From: Mesobacillus persicus
Lineage (GTDB): Bacteria > Bacillota > Bacilli > Bacillales > Cytobacillaceae
Direction: 5' to 3'
Assembly: GCF_900109925.1 (NCBI RefSeq)
Contig: NZ_FOBW01000002.1
Location: 1-64,000 of the forward strand
Length of the DNA: 64,000 nt
Made by a program: the position numbers and the translations under genes. Of the stretch, positions 26,696 through 37,560 are shown piece after piece (position 1 is the first letter of the stretch; each line of letters starts with the position of its first letter). The notes below the pieces were generated by a model. That model was given only the letters and a program-made list of their open reading frames with translations, was not told where the DNA came from and did no database searches.

Positions 26696-27841
26696 CTACT
26701 GGTTAACTAGGTTTATTATCTCCTTCTCTAGCAAATCAATTACTTTCTCAAGTTGAAAACCATATAAACACATAGTACCACTTGGAGAACAAGAAATTGG
26801 TTCATTTGCTAACTTAGAAAAGATTTCTCTTTCTTCTCCATCTTTTAAAGAGATTTCCGTTAGCGCGAATCCTCCCGTGTACATATCGGCTGCACCACTA
26901 CTATGCGGGAGAAAAGATAGCATCGAATCTTTACTATCGATAAAATCATAATATGGGACTAACCATCCTGAAAAAGTAGTTAAATGCTTCGTATCAAAAG
27001 TATAGATCTGTTCGAACTCCTTATTAAAGATCAAATATGTAGAACGTTCACTATCGTTTTCCTTTGTATAAATGGCTAGAACGCGGTCTTTGGAAGAATC
27101 GATATAATGAACGGACGATAATAATCTCTCTTCTTTCCCATTACCTAGATTTCTTTTTATTAGGGGTGCATTGAGATTAGGGCTATCCTCTTTCCAATCG
27201 AGATACAAAACTTCCTTGTTGGTTGGCCAAATCGTAAATGGTTGAGGAAGATTAATTTGCTGTATATTCTGCTCCTCGATATTCACGACATAAGTGGCAA
27301 AACTCCAATCTTCTTTAAAAGAGGATACTAAAACCTCATTCTCGTTTTCATCATTCCACTCGTATGCAAGCTCAAACGAATCAATTTTTGTTTCATACCG
27401 GGTCTTTCCATCCACCCCGAGGACCGTTAATTCCCCTTCGTAGTTAGATGGGGCTGCGTGAATCAGGAGTTGTTTCCTTGAGGGACTGAGTTCAGCACTT
27501 ACTATAGGGTATTCGCTCTTATAAAACGATGAGCTCACACCCTCATCTAAATCGTAACTGTAAACCTCGGAGCCCTCTTTTATATTTGTTATGTATAAAA
27601 TTGTCTGGTCATTTAGCCAGCCCACCGTTTGATAGAAATTCCCCTCCATATCCTCAATTGGGGCTACCTTTCCTAAAGAAAAAGGATTGTCTTTTACAAT
27701 GGGGAGGTAACTTGAGCCTGCATGAGGTTGCGCGTGGCGCTCATTTGTACAACCTCCTAAAAATAATACAGACGCTGCTAAGAAAGCAAAAAAAAGAAAC
27801 GATTTCATTGTGTTTGTTCTCTTTATATATATGCCCTTCAA
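26696..27841 (-). CDS. yqgU: YqgU-like putative lipoprotein
   Basis: A 381-residue exported lipoprotein of unknown function. A basic n-region (KGIYIKRTNTMK) precedes a hydrophobic stretch and the lipobox LGGC, so the mature protein would begin with a lipidated Cys. The rest has no clear enzyme motif but contains repeated beta-strand blocks such as TILYITNIKEGSEVYSYD, suggesting a beta-propeller-like fold. TTG 27841, 5 nt after GGGGAG, is preferred over the upstream in-frame codon at 27859. Confidence 0.82.
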   Translation of the reverse strand: MKGIYIKRTNTMKSFLFFAFLAASVLFLGGCTNERHAQPHAGSSYLPIVKDNPFSLGKVAPIEDMEGNFYQTVGWLNDQTILYITNIKEGSEVYSYDLDEGVSSSFYKSEYPIVSAELSPSRKQLLIHAAPSNYEGELTVLGVDGKTRYETKIDSFELAYEWNDENENEVLVSSFKEDWSFATYVVNIEEQNIQQINLPQPFTIWPTNKEVLYLDWKEDSPNLNAPLIKRNLGNGKEERLLSSVHYIDSSKDRVLAIYTKENDSERSTYLIFNKEFEQIYTFDTKHLTTFSGWLVPYYDFIDSKDSMLSFLPHSSGAADMYTGGFALTEISLKDGEEREIFSKLANEPISCSPSGTMCLYGFQLEKVIDLLEKEIINLVNQ

Positions 27842-28061
27842 GTTCTCCCCACCCTTCAATAAACAATACGTAAAAAAGCAAGAAACGTTTCAATTTTCTT
27901 TAAAATCCTGCACTTTTTTTGCCAGGCTATAATTCTCTAGGGAATCACTTAGTGAAATTCTTTCCTGACCAAGTAGCACTGAAACCGGAGCAGGCCACAA
28001 AATTAGTGACAATACCTCCACATACTTTCTCCGTCTTCCTGAAATAACATTTTTTTAGGTT

Positions 28062-28090
28062 AAAAAAAGAAGTGTCCATTGGACACCCCT
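28062..28090 (-). terminator. Terminator after glcK
   Basis: On the minus strand GGTGTCC/GGACACTT pair around a 3-nt loop, followed by seven Ts, directly after the glcK stop. Between here and 27842 no gene is seen. Confidence 0.85.
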
Positions 28091-28092
28091 CC

Positions 28093-29079
28093 TTATTCTG
28101 CATTTCCCTTAGTAACCCTATTTTCCACAATCCAGGCTGCTCCAATAACTCCAGCATCATTACCGAGGGTTGCCAGGGCAATTTCCGTTGAGTTTGCTAC
28201 TCTAGGAAACGAATATTTCATAAACGATTCTTGTACAGAATCAAGCAATATAGCACCTGCTCTTGATACTCCTCCACCGAGAACGACTTTTTCCGGATTT
28301 AGTGTGTTTGCAATATTGGCTAGTGCAATTCCTAGATGAAATGCAACCTTTTCAATCACTATTCGTGCGGTCGCATCTCCTTCTTTCGCTGCATCAAAGA
28401 TATCTTTCGCAGAAACTATACCGTCCCTGCGATAGAGTTCACTAAGAGACCCACTATGAGTGTGCATGCTTAACTCTTCAATAGCTAAACGAACAATCCC
28501 CGTAGCGGAGGCAATGGTTTCTAGACAGCCGGATTTTCCACAATTACATGGTGCTCCACCCTCCGCAATCGAGGTTATATGGCCAATCTCCCCTGCTGCA
28601 CCACTTTTCCCATGAACAATATCACCATTGGCAATAACCCCTCCGCCAACACCCGTTCCGAGAGTAACACAGACAAGATCTCTGGCTCCGTTTCCGGCCC
28701 CTTTCCACATTTCACCCAAGGCAGCACAGTTCGCATCATTATCCACTGCTACAGGCAATGAGGTTTCCAATTCTAACAGGTCCTTTAGTGGATATACATC
28801 CTTCCAACCTAAATTAACGGCTTCATAAATCTCACCCGTTGCCAAATTAACCGGACCAGGAGCCCCTATGCCAATTCCTTGAATCGCACTCTTGCTCCGA
28901 CCGAGTTCATCCAATTTTAGGTCAATTGCTTTAGCAATATCGGTAGTTATATTTTTCCCTTCATTGGATTTATCGGTAGGGATTTCCCATTTATGTAGAA
29001 TTTCTCCATAAAGGCTTAGGAATGCAATTTTTATTGTAGTGCCTCCTAAGTCAACACCAATCAACCACTTTTCCACCAT
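28093..29079 (-). CDS. glcK: ROK-family glucokinase
   Basis: ATP-dependent glucose kinase of 328 residues. The phosphate-binding [10 protein letters not shown] lies near residue 8, the substrate residues are in [12 protein letters not shown], and the ROK zinc motif is [14 protein letters not shown]. Start ATG 29079 gives the usual [14 protein letters not shown]-terminus; longer in-frame starts fall inside yqgQ. It follows the yqgQ stop by 1 nt, as in B. subtilis. Confidence 0.96.
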   Translation of the reverse strand: MVEKWLIGVDLGGTTIKIAFLSLYGEILHKWEIPTDKSNEGKNITTDIAKAIDLKLDELGRSKSAIQGIGIGAPGPVNLATGEIYEAVNLGWKDVYPLKDLLELETSLPVAVDNDANCAALGEMWKGAGNGARDLVCVTLGTGVGGGVIANGDIVHGKSGAAGEIGHITSIAEGGAPCNCGKSGCLETIASATGIVRLAIEELSMHTHSGSLSELYRRDGIVSAKDIFDAAKEGDATARIVIEKVAFHLGIALANIANTLNPEKVVLGGGVSRAGAILLDSVQESFMKYSFPRVANSTEIALATLGNDAGVIGAAWIVENRVTKGNAE

Positions 29080-29080
29080 T

Positions 29081-29299
29081 TCATTCACCTTGTTTCTTTT
29101 GTCTTTTTTCCCGTTCCAACCTAATTTCATGCCTTAGGAGCATAATAGCAGATTGGAATTCCGCTGTCTGAATAAGCTGTGAGCTATATAGTTCTTTTAT
29201 TTCAGCCTCCATAAGCTCTAAATCTGCTAACCTTTCTCCCACATAAATATAGGAACCAAACCCTTTTAAAAACTGCTGGATATCAAATATTGTCTTCAC
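29081..29299 (-). CDS. yqgQ: YqgQ family protein (DUF910)
   Basis: A 72-residue protein of the DUF910 family, a small three-helix bundle with motif [19 protein letters not shown]. It has been solved structurally in B. subtilis and proposed to bind single-stranded nucleic acid. It precedes glcK with a 1-nt gap, so the two are co-transcribed. Confidence 0.92.
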   Translation of the reverse strand: MKTIFDIQQFLKGFGSYIYVGERLADLELMEAEIKELYSSQLIQTAEFQSAIMLLRHEIRLEREKRQKKQGE

Positions 29300-29382
29300 T
29301 TTTTACCCTCTCATTGTGAACAAATTTACATGATTAAGTATAATCGATACCAGCTAGCTTCTCAAGGGAGTTAATTCAGATC

Positions 29383-30843
29383 CTAGCGGTCCGGATCTTT
29401 AGGGTGTAAGACCTTTGGACGGCGATTTTTCAACGGCATTGGTGCACGAATAATAACATCACGAAATGCTTTGAAATCAAACGGGATAAATGGCCATAAA
29501 TATGGAATTCCAAAAGAATTCATACGAACAAGATATAGAATAAACAGCACGGTTCCGATGACAAGCCCATATACGCCAAAGGCGGCTGTAACAATAAGTA
29601 AAAAGATTCTTGCCATTCGATTTGCTAGACTCATCTCATAACTAGGAGTTGCAAAGGTCCCAATCGCTGCGATTGAAAAATATAGAATGACTTCATTCGT
29701 TAATAACCCTACCTCAATCGCAACCTGTCCAATCATCAAGGCTGCAACAAGTCCTAGTGCAGTAGCCAGAGAGGTTGGAGTATGTATAGCGGCCATTCTT
29801 AATCCATCTAAACCGACTTCAATGATCATGAATTGGACGAATAACGGAATTTGTCCAGGATCATTTATCCCAATATATGAAAAATTTTCGGGTAATAAAC
29901 TTGGATGTGAAGCAAGTAAATACCAAAGTGGTAAAAGAAAGATGGATGCCCAAACCAATAGGTATCGTATCATTCTTAAATATGCGCCAACTAATGGTTT
30001 ATTACGGTATTCTTCCGCGTGCTGCATGTGATGCCAAAAAGTTGTTGGTGTAATCATCACACTCGGGGACCCATCAACGATGATACAAACATGACCTTCA
30101 TAAAGATGAACAGCAGCTGTGTCTGGCCTTTCCGTGTACCGAACATTCGGATAAGGATTCCAGTGTTTTCCTGAGATAAATTCTTCGATTGTCTTCTCTG
30201 CCATAGGTAGACCATCGGTATCAATTTTCCCAATAGAATCTTTTACTTCTTTCACCATCTTAGGGTCAGCAATATCCTCAATATAACATACAACGATATC
30301 CGTTTTGGACCTGCGTCCTACTTGCATATATTCCATCCGCAAAGTACGGTCTCGAACTCTTCTCCTAGTAAGTGCGGTATTAAACACGATGGTTTCAACA
30401 TAACCGTCCCGTGCCCCTCTAACCACTCTTTCTGTATCCGGTTCCTCAGGTCCTCTTACCGGATATGTACGGGCATCGATAACAATCCCTTTTGTTAAAC
30501 CATCTACAAGTAAAACTGTTGGTCCCGCTAATACCTTATCCGTCAAGTCATCCAAGTCATCGGAAACTTCTACTTCGACGTATGGTATATAAGTACGGAT
30601 GAGTTTCTTCAACATATCGTCGCGAAGGTCTTCAGGTTTTAATCCAGCCAAATATTTCATTAAAAGATGCAGAATATCGTCTTTCGCAAACCCATCAATT
30701 AAAAATAGGGCCATCTCTTTTTCTGCATATTCCACATCGAGCTGAATCACGTCAAAACTTTTGTCAACCCCCAAAGATTCCTTTAAATAAGCAATATTTT
30801 TTTGAATATCCGCATGAACTGGATGTTTTACTGTTTTTTCCAT
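29383..30843 (-). CDS. GerA-family spore germination protein, SpoVAF-like
   Basis: A 486-residue spore inner-membrane protein of the GerA/SpoVAF family. The N-terminal cytoplasmic domain (about 1-275) contains VLLVDGLTKGIVID, TERVVRGARDGYVET and HVCIIVDGSPSVMITP, and four to five transmembrane helices follow (about 290-440). ATG 30843 sits 5 nt after GAGGTGG; the codon at 30864 has no site. Length and end (basic, Pro-rich) resemble SpoVAF more than GerAA, but no spoVA genes are nearby. It stands alone, which is unlike germinant-receptor operons. Confidence 0.87.
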   Translation of the reverse strand: MEKTVKHPVHADIQKNIAYLKESLGVDKSFDVIQLDVEYAEKEMALFLIDGFAKDDILHLLMKYLAGLKPEDLRDDMLKKLIRTYIPYVEVEVSDDLDDLTDKVLAGPTVLLVDGLTKGIVIDARTYPVRGPEEPDTERVVRGARDGYVETIVFNTALTRRRVRDRTLRMEYMQVGRRSKTDIVVCYIEDIADPKMVKEVKDSIGKIDTDGLPMAEKTIEEFISGKHWNPYPNVRYTERPDTAAVHLYEGHVCIIVDGSPSVMITPTTFWHHMQHAEEYRNKPLVGAYLRMIRYLLVWASIFLLPLWYLLASHPSLLPENFSYIGINDPGQIPLFVQFMIIEVGLDGLRMAAIHTPTSLATALGLVAALMIGQVAIEVGLLTNEVILYFSIAAIGTFATPSYEMSLANRMARIFLLIVTAAFGVYGLVIGTVLFILYLVRMNSFGIPYLWPFIPFDFKAFRDVIIRAPMPLKNRRPKVLHPKDPDR

Positions 30844-31278
30844 AATCCACCTCGAAAGTCTCATATCATCTAGTTAATCCATAATTTTCCTCACTCCTTC
30901 CATCATTGCCACACCTATAACAAAACATACTTTGTTTTTTTTACTTAACAGGAATGTTATTCTTACCCCAGGCATCAGCCGAATAGGGACGTGCTGGGGT
31001 GACCCCTCTACGCTTGTGAAGATGAAAACAGGGATGAAGCCAGCATGAAATCATCTTCATGAACCCGATGAAGATGATAACGAGAACGAATCAGCTTCAT
31101 AAGATGTGTAGCCCCCACCCCACAGGACCGAGTGCCTTCTGCTCCAATATCAACAATTTTTAATAATTTATCATCAATGTTATTTAACAAAGTTTACCAA
31201 AAGAAAGGAAAGTAGTTCATAATTTATAAATTCATGAACTACTTTCCTGTTTCGAAACTCCTATAATTCAATTTTAAA
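30844..31278. other. Intergenic region with several hairpins
   Basis: About 430 bp without a convincing gene. It contains a hairpin ACCCCAGGCA/TGCTGGGGT (30965-31000), a perfect 11-bp hairpin ATCATCTTCAT/ATGAAGATGAT (31050-31078) and the yqgP terminator. Open frame 31008-31190 (-) has no ribosome site and overlaps these hairpins. Confidence 0.6.
31204..31250 (-). terminator. Terminator after yqgP
   Basis: Perfect 15-bp stem AGGAAAGTAGTTCAT/ATGAACTACTTTCCT followed by TTTCTTTT on the minus strand, 29 bp after the yqgP stop. Confidence 0.88.
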
Positions 31279-32808
31279 CTACAAAGAGGTAATCCTTTCT
31301 ACTAACTCTTGATAATCCTTGTTGTCAGGTTGTAAATTTAAAGCGTTCTCTGCGTATGTTTTCGCTTCATTAAGTGATCCTTGTTCTAAATAAATTAACG
31401 AAAGATTATAATGAGCCTCATGAAACTGGGGATTCAATTCAACAACCTGTTGAAGGTGAACTTTCGCACCCTCAAGGTCATTCCTTTTAACCTCTGTAAA
31501 AGAAAGGAGAAATAGAATATCGGCTGAGTCACGTTCCTTATCTTTGTATTCGTTCAAAAGTTGATACGCCTTGTCAAACTCTTCCGCTCGAATCTGTTCC
31601 TGGGCATGGATTAAGACGGACTGCTTATCCATTAAAGATGCAGGGTTACTAAAACCATACTGTAGCAGCCCTAGGATCAAAGCGGTTGTAATCGCTAAGT
31701 ATAACACCTGGGAAGCAATCCTTTTCTTTTTCGGGAAACGGACAATCCCAGCTGCAGCGAAACCACCTACTAATCCGCCGATGTGTCCTGCATTATCAAT
31801 GCCAGGAATCGTGAAGCCGAACATCAGATTAATAGCCAGAACAATAAGGATGTTAAATCCTAATGATCTCAGAAAAAGTCGGGGAAAGACAACACCGAAA
31901 TAAAGTAAGGCCCCAAAACACCCGAATATCGCTCCGCTTGCTCCAGCAGACAAATTAGGGCTAAACAGAAAGCTAGCCAATACCCCTGAGAAACCTGCGA
32001 GGATATAGATAAATAAGAACCTACTATTCCCGTATATTCGTTCAACCATTGGACCTAAGTAGTATAAGGCTAAAGAATTCATTAAGAGATGAAGAAAACC
32101 AATATGTATGAACATTGGTGTAATAAAACGCCACCATTCTCCTTCCAAAATAAGTGGATTAAACTTAGCACCATACTGGATGAGAATGGATGTCTCCGTA
32201 CTTCCCCCCATAAGTTCCATTAAGATAAAGACTGCAACCTGAATAACGATTAGAAAAAAAGTGAAGAAACCTTTTCCTGAATGAAATATTGCCTTCTCAG
32301 CTTTTTCTCTTTCCGATGCATCTCGTAAGGATTCAACCTGAAGCTTGGTCGTTTCTTCCTCTGTTAACTCCATTCTACCTTCTAGCAAGAAATCAGTGCC
32401 CATTATATCGTGTAACTTATCCTTCGATTGACTAACATTCGAACTATCTATTATAGTGGTGACCACTTCCACCTTCTCTTTAGCGGAGCTCAAATACGGT
32501 TTAACTAGGTGATGCTCATAATCATCCACTGGTGGAAACTGTGTAAAGTAGAGATTACTTATAGTTAATTTCCCTCTAACCAACCTTCTCCTAATTCGGC
32601 TCCCATTTGCAGCAACTTGTTCAATATCTCTTTGAAGCCACTGACTCCAATCAAGGTCATATCGTATAAGCCTTACAATCGGCAGATCTTTATTTTCAAC
32701 TTTTTCTAACCATATCTCTTGTTTATCCCTTGAAATCTGTAAAACTCTATATTGTTTTCTTACAATTAAATAGTGGGCCGTGCTCCAAAATAAACTTTCG
32801 GCAATCAA
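31279..32808 (-). CDS. yqgP: Rhomboid intramembrane protease with TPR tail
   Basis: Rhomboid serine protease (GluP/YqgP type) of 509 residues. It has a soluble N-terminal domain (about 1-180), a transmembrane core with catalytic Ser in GASGAIFG and His in NAGHIGGL, and a C-terminal pair of TPR units (about 420-505). In B. subtilis YqgP cleaves the Mg transporter MgtE together with FtsH. TTG 32808, 10 nt after AAAGGAGGG, is preferred; the upstream frame to 32868 has no site. Confidence 0.94.
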   Translation of the reverse strand: MIAESLFWSTAHYLIVRKQYRVLQISRDKQEIWLEKVENKDLPIVRLIRYDLDWSQWLQRDIEQVAANGSRIRRRLVRGKLTISNLYFTQFPPVDDYEHHLVKPYLSSAKEKVEVVTTIIDSSNVSQSKDKLHDIMGTDFLLEGRMELTEEETTKLQVESLRDASEREKAEKAIFHSGKGFFTFFLIVIQVAVFILMELMGGSTETSILIQYGAKFNPLILEGEWWRFITPMFIHIGFLHLLMNSLALYYLGPMVERIYGNSRFLFIYILAGFSGVLASFLFSPNLSAGASGAIFGCFGALLYFGVVFPRLFLRSLGFNILIVLAINLMFGFTIPGIDNAGHIGGLVGGFAAAGIVRFPKKKRIASQVLYLAITTALILGLLQYGFSNPASLMDKQSVLIHAQEQIRAEEFDKAYQLLNEYKDKERDSADILFLLSFTEVKRNDLEGAKVHLQQVVELNPQFHEAHYNLSLIYLEQGSLNEAKTYAENALNLQPDNKDYQELVERITSL

Positions 32809-32954
32809 ATATATCTCCCTCCTTTCTTCAGTTTTACTCCTTAAGATTATTATAAACGAAAATGCCAAGAGATAAGGAATATAAGAATTTTCAACAAATG
32901 CAGGGGATTATCTTTTTACTAACGGCTGATTTCAAAAACTTTACAGGATCAAAT

Positions 32955-32985
32955 CAAAAAAAGACCTCAGAAAGGTCTTTTTACC
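32955..32985 (-). terminator. Terminator overlapping the yqgO stop
   Basis: On the minus strand AAAGACCT/AGGTCTTTT pair around a short loop followed by a T-run; the stem begins at the stop codon. Confidence 0.88.
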
Positions 32986-33178
32986 TAAATTCTGAAGGTC
33001 CTGAAAAAACGGTTTGAAAAAGTTTTTGTCGAATTCCTGGGATACCCATTAGGGAGCCTACTGCGAACCTTCTTAGCATTGCATTTCCTAAAATACCATT
33101 CATCACTCGATATCGATTTTGGTATACAAAATATCCTGCCAAGCTAAAAAGTATAAATGACGCAAGTTTTTTTAACAT
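32981..33178 (-). CDS. yqgO: Small membrane-associated protein, YqgO-like
   Basis: A 65-residue protein with one N-terminal hydrophobic segment (LASFILFSLAGYFVY), then a basic amphipathic part (NRYRVMNG, MLRRFAVGS, GIRQKLFQ). ATG 33178 lies about 7 nt after GGAGGG; ATG 33184 is too close to it. Its position between yqgP and the upstream genes fits yqgO of B. subtilis. Its function is unknown. Confidence 0.72.
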   Translation of the reverse strand: MLKKLASFILFSLAGYFVYQNRYRVMNGILGNAMLRRFAVGSLMGIPGIRQKLFQTVFSGPSEFR

Positions 33179-33263
33179 ATCCATCCCTCCACCATTATTT
33201 TGTAGCAGAAAGAATTCTTTTATCCATAGATTACAGGTACTTCGAAAAAACTAGCTGCCTACA

Positions 33264-34259
<996 letters not shown>

Positions 34260-34271
34260 TCAAGAGATTCA

Positions 34272-35075
34272 TTATGATATCCAAGGTGAAAAACTGATAT
34301 AGAAAAGGATCCCCAAGATTACCGCACTCAAGCCTGACATGAAATTAACCACATCATTTCTAAACCATTCTTTCCCCTTAAGTAGAATTGCCTTTTCCTG
34401 ACAATGGGTTGGCCCCTCAATATGCCGACCACAGACCTTACAAGTGTATTCCGCTTGTAAATATGCTCCTAAAAATGTATCGATTAGCATACCAGCAAAG
34501 CCGAATATTACTATGGAGAAAAACCCAAGAGAGCTTAATTGAAACAAGTAAGTTGCAATCATAGCGATAAGTAAAGCACCTAATAAACCTGCGAATGTTC
34601 CAAGCAAGGATATGGCACCAGAGGTTCCAGTCTCAACCTTTTTAAACCCCTTTATCGTACGCGGGGCCTTTTTGCTCAAGGAACCTAGTTCAGATGCCCA
34701 AGTATCGGCGTTCGCACTAGCTAATGAAATGGCAAAGGCGATTAGCCAAATCGGTTCGCTCCAATAAAAGAAAATTAATCCTGTTAGAGCGGCAATTCCC
34801 CCATTCGCTATCACTTGTGCCCAGTCTCGTGTTGAGCCCTTTTCGTGAATTTCAGATAAGAAACTTTTTCTTTTCTTCTTATACTTAGAAAACAGACTTG
34901 AGCTGATGAAGAATATCCCAATCAATATAAGACCGTTGCTACCAAATCCAATTGCTATACTGCTTCCAACAAAGAAGGCCGAAATAGCACCAGATAGACT
35001 AAGGAATGATAGTTTCCAAGCTACAAACGCAGTGAAAAGAATAAAACCTAAAGTCAGCGCCGATTCAACCGCCAC
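34272..35075 (-). CDS. DUF92 integral membrane protein
   Basis: A 267-residue polytopic membrane protein of the DUF92/COG1836 family (related to phytyl-phosphate kinase VTE6). It has about seven hydrophobic segments, the family motif SLASANADTWASELG and GFKKVETGTSGAIS. A loop with CKVCGRHIEGPTHC could bind metal. Its prokaryotic role is unknown. The GTG start overlaps the end of yqgN by 11 nt, so the two are coupled. Confidence 0.88.
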   Translation of the reverse strand: MAVESALTLGFILFTAFVAWKLSFLSLSGAISAFFVGSSIAIGFGSNGLILIGIFFISSSLFSKYKKKRKSFLSEIHEKGSTRDWAQVIANGGIAALTGLIFFYWSEPIWLIAFAISLASANADTWASELGSLSKKAPRTIKGFKKVETGTSGAISLLGTFAGLLGALLIAMIATYLFQLSSLGFFSIVIFGFAGMLIDTFLGAYLQAEYTCKVCGRHIEGPTHCQEKAILLKGKEWFRNDVVNFMSGLSAVILGILFYISFSPWIS

Positions 35076-35631
35076 ACAGGAACACCCCTTCTTCTGTTAC
35101 AATCTTTGCAACAGCCATGTCATGGGGTTCGTTTGGCAAGTCAGAAACAATCTGTTGGCTAAAAGCCAGACTCAACGTCTGATTGTGATATTTCTTTAAA
35201 TAACGATCGTAATATCCTCCTCCAAAACCCAGCCTATACCCTGCAGTTGTGTAGGCTAGACCTGGTACAACAAGGAGGTCGATATTTTCGGCGTTAATTT
35301 CAGCGGTTTCTGAAGGTATCGGTTCATACAGTCCGAAGTAGACTTTTTCCAATTCTGAAAATCTAGTTAACGTACGAAAAACCATTTCTTTTGTATGGGG
35401 AACACATTTAGGGATGACCACCGTTTTCCCTTGTTCCCAAGCCTTGCGTATTAGTTGAAAGGTGTCGACTTCGGGCGCTTTAGAAATGGTCATACCGATT
35501 ACGTCAGCATCCTTCCAACTACTGTCATCAAATAAGCGTCTTGCGATTTGGTATGAGAGGTCTTCATAAACAGGTAAGCTGAGTTTTTCGAGCTCACTTT
35601 TCATTGAATTTCGAAGGGTTTTCTTCCTCAA
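35065..35631 (-). CDS. yqgN: 5-formyltetrahydrofolate cyclo-ligase
   Basis: Converts 5-formyl-THF to 5,10-methenyl-THF with ATP. The 188 residues carry an N-terminal basic RKKTLRNSMK, VVPGLAYTTAGYRLG and the signature GFGGGYYDRYL. The start is TTG 35631 with GGGAGGCG upstream. It is first of a run yqgN, DUF92, ldh, yqgO on one strand. Confidence 0.94.
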   Translation of the reverse strand: MRKKTLRNSMKSELEKLSLPVYEDLSYQIARRLFDDSSWKDADVIGMTISKAPEVDTFQLIRKAWEQGKTVVIPKCVPHTKEMVFRTLTRFSELEKVYFGLYEPIPSETAEINAENIDLLVVPGLAYTTAGYRLGFGGGYYDRYLKKYHNQTLSLAFSQQIVSDLPNEPHDMAVAKIVTEEGVFLCGG

Positions 35632-35728
35632 GTTCTCGCCTCCCTTTCTAAGTAATTATCTGTATGTATTGGCTGATGATTCTTTCCATATATGAATGTA
35701 TCATAAAATATAATAAAAAAAACAACAA

Positions 35729-35761
35729 AAAAAGCAGTCGGGATAATTCCCGCTGCTGCTT
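35729..35761 (-). terminator. Terminator after rpmG
   Basis: On the minus strand GCAGCAGCGGGA pairs with TCCCGACTGC (one bulge), followed by seven Ts. Confidence 0.88.
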
Positions 35762-35909
35762 ATTTTGTTTCACGATGTGCAGTTGCACGCTTTTCTCTTG
35801 GGCAATATTTTTTAAGCTCAAGACGATCTGGATTATTACGTTTATTCTTTTTAGAAATATAGTTACGGTCTCCGCACTCTGTGCACGCTAACGTAATATT
35901 TACACGCAT
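35760..35909 (-). CDS. rpmG: 50S ribosomal protein L33
   Basis: A 49-residue L33 beginning [17 protein letters not shown]. The first CxxC pair is intact, but the second site has a single Cys (KKYCPREK), so a full four-cysteine zinc ribbon is not present. Such partly cysteine-depleted L33 forms are known in Bacillus next to other L33 copies. ATG 35909 follows GGAGGG; in-frame codons further upstream lack a site. Confidence 0.95.
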   Translation of the reverse strand: MRVNITLACTECGDRNYISKKNKRNNPDRLELKKYCPREKRATAHRETK

Positions 35910-35992
35910 ATTTTTCCCTCCAAACATACCTGTTTCGTTCATACGACTTTTCTATAATAGCACTTTTCATCAGGAAATGCTAGTAGGTTTTT

Positions 35993-36652
35993 TTAATTAT
36001 TTAGGTCATATCGCTTTCCTTTGACAAGATAGAAAACATTCTCTGCAATGTTTGTTGTATGGTCTGCAGCCCGTTCAAGATAGCGACATATAAAGGAGAG
36101 CTGGGTTATCTGTGCCGTGTAGCTAGGATTTTCTTGATTTAGTTTCAACAGTTCCCTGATTGTCTGACCATACAAATCATCGACCTGATCATCCATTTCA
36201 GCAATCTTCTTTGCCTTAGACAAATCCTCTTCTCCAAAAGATTCTAAGGACAACGACAGCATCTCCAGTGTTAGTTTGTGCATTTCCTTAATATGTTCAA
36301 TTGGTTTTACAAGGGGTTCCTTGCCAATCCGGATTGCCGATTTAGCAATGTTTACGCCAAAGTCAGCGATTCTTTCAATATCGTTTGCGATTTTAATCGC
36401 TACAATAATTCTCCGTAAATCTACAGCAACAGGGGATTGTTTTGCTATTAGTAGGATAGCAAAATCATTAATCTCTTCTTCCAAGATATTTGCTTTAGAA
36501 TCATCTTCAATTATTTTTAAAGCTAGTTCAATATCTTGGTTTTCAAGAGCTTCTAAAGAACGTGTTAATGCGTCAGCACTGAAATTCCCAAGTTCGATTA
36601 ATCGATTTTGAAGTTCTCGCAGTTCCTCTTCAAATTTCTCTCTAACAACCAT
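35993..36652 (-). CDS. phoU: Phosphate signalling protein PhoU
   Basis: Cytoplasmic helical protein (219 residues) with two PhoU repeats, each holding E/DxxxD-type metal-cluster motifs (ANDIERIADFGVNIA and LERAADHTTNIAE). It modulates the Pst transporter and PhoR signalling. It ends the pstSCAB-phoU operon, 63 bp after pstB. B. subtilis 168 has no phoU here but two pstB genes, so this locus has the more general bacterial layout. Confidence 0.96.
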   Translation of the reverse strand: MVVREKFEEELRELQNRLIELGNFSADALTRSLEALENQDIELALKIIEDDSKANILEEEINDFAILLIAKQSPVAVDLRRIIVAIKIANDIERIADFGVNIAKSAIRIGKEPLVKPIEHIKEMHKLTLEMLSLSLESFGEEDLSKAKKIAEMDDQVDDLYGQTIRELLKLNQENPSYTAQITQLSFICRYLERAADHTTNIAENVFYLVKGKRYDLNN

Positions 36653-36715
36653 CGTTTTGCTCCTTTCATCACATCAGACTAAACTAACTCAACAAGAAAA
36701 TTTGTCTTTCATTGA

Positions 36716-37540
36716 TCAGCCAAATCGACCAGTAATATAATCTTCCGTCCGTTTATCAGAAGGATTGGAGAAGATTTTATTTGTATCGGCAAACTCAACG
36801 ACTTCCCCACTGAGAAAGAAAGCTGTTTTGTCTGAAATTCGAGCCGCCTGCTGCATATTATGGGTAACGATAATAATACTAAAATCCTTTTTCAACTCTT
36901 GGACCAGTTCTTCAACCTTTAATGTAGATATTGGGTCAAGCGCTGATGTTGGTTCGTCCATGAGAATAACATCTGGTTCAATTGCTAGTGCACGGGCAAT
37001 ACATAGACGTTGTTGTTGCCCCCCAGAAAGTCCATAGGCATTTTCATTAAGGCGGTCCTTCACTTCGTCCCAAATAGCCGCGCCCCTTAAGCTCTTTTCA
37101 ACGATTTCATTTAAAATTTTCTTATCGCGAATCCCATGAATTTTCGGTCCATAGGCAACATTCTCAAAAATTGATTTCGGAAAAGGATTAGGTTTTTGAA
37201 AAACCATTCCTACTTTTGTTCTTAAATCTTCTACTTTAAAGTTTTTATCAAGAATATTCTTTCCACGGTACAATATTTCTCCGGAAATCCTTACTACTGG
37301 AATCATTTCCACCATTCTGTTTAAGGTTTTAATATATGTGGATTTCCCACACCCAGATGGACCAATGATTGCGGTGACCTCATTCTCATAAATAGACAAA
37401 TTAATATTTTTTAACGCCTGATCTTCACCATACCAAAGGTTTAAATCCTTCGTATCATAAACAATACTTTTCTTCGTGTCGGGCACTGGCGATTCCCCCA
37501 TGGTAGAAACTTGTTTCTTGTTTTCTGTTAATACCGACAT
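36716..37540 (-). CDS. pstB: Phosphate ABC transporter ATP-binding protein
   Basis: ATPase of the high-affinity phosphate importer, 274 residues. Walker [11 protein letters not shown], signature LSGGQQQRL, Walker [13 protein letters not shown] and the H-loop IIVTHNM are intact. About 25 extra N-terminal residues precede the ABC core. ATG 37540, 9 nt after AGGAGG, or the adjacent TTG 37543, is the start. Only one pstB copy is present. Confidence 0.97.
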   Translation of the reverse strand: MSVLTENKKQVSTMGESPVPDTKKSIVYDTKDLNLWYGEDQALKNINLSIYENEVTAIIGPSGCGKSTYIKTLNRMVEMIPVVRISGEILYRGKNILDKNFKVEDLRTKVGMVFQKPNPFPKSIFENVAYGPKIHGIRDKKILNEIVEKSLRGAAIWDEVKDRLNENAYGLSGGQQQRLCIARALAIEPDVILMDEPTSALDPISTLKVEELVQELKKDFSIIIVTHNMQQAARISDKTAFFLSGEVVEFADTNKIFSNPSDKRTEDYITGRFG

Positions 37541-37560
37541 CAATAAAAACCTCCTGGTAG

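Noticed and set aside
27945-28181. 78-codon open frame (-) overlapping the glcK 3' end
   Set aside because: It runs through the glcK terminator and reads glcK in another frame.
31008-31190. 60-codon open frame (-)
   Set aside because: No ribosome site and it lies over inverted repeats.
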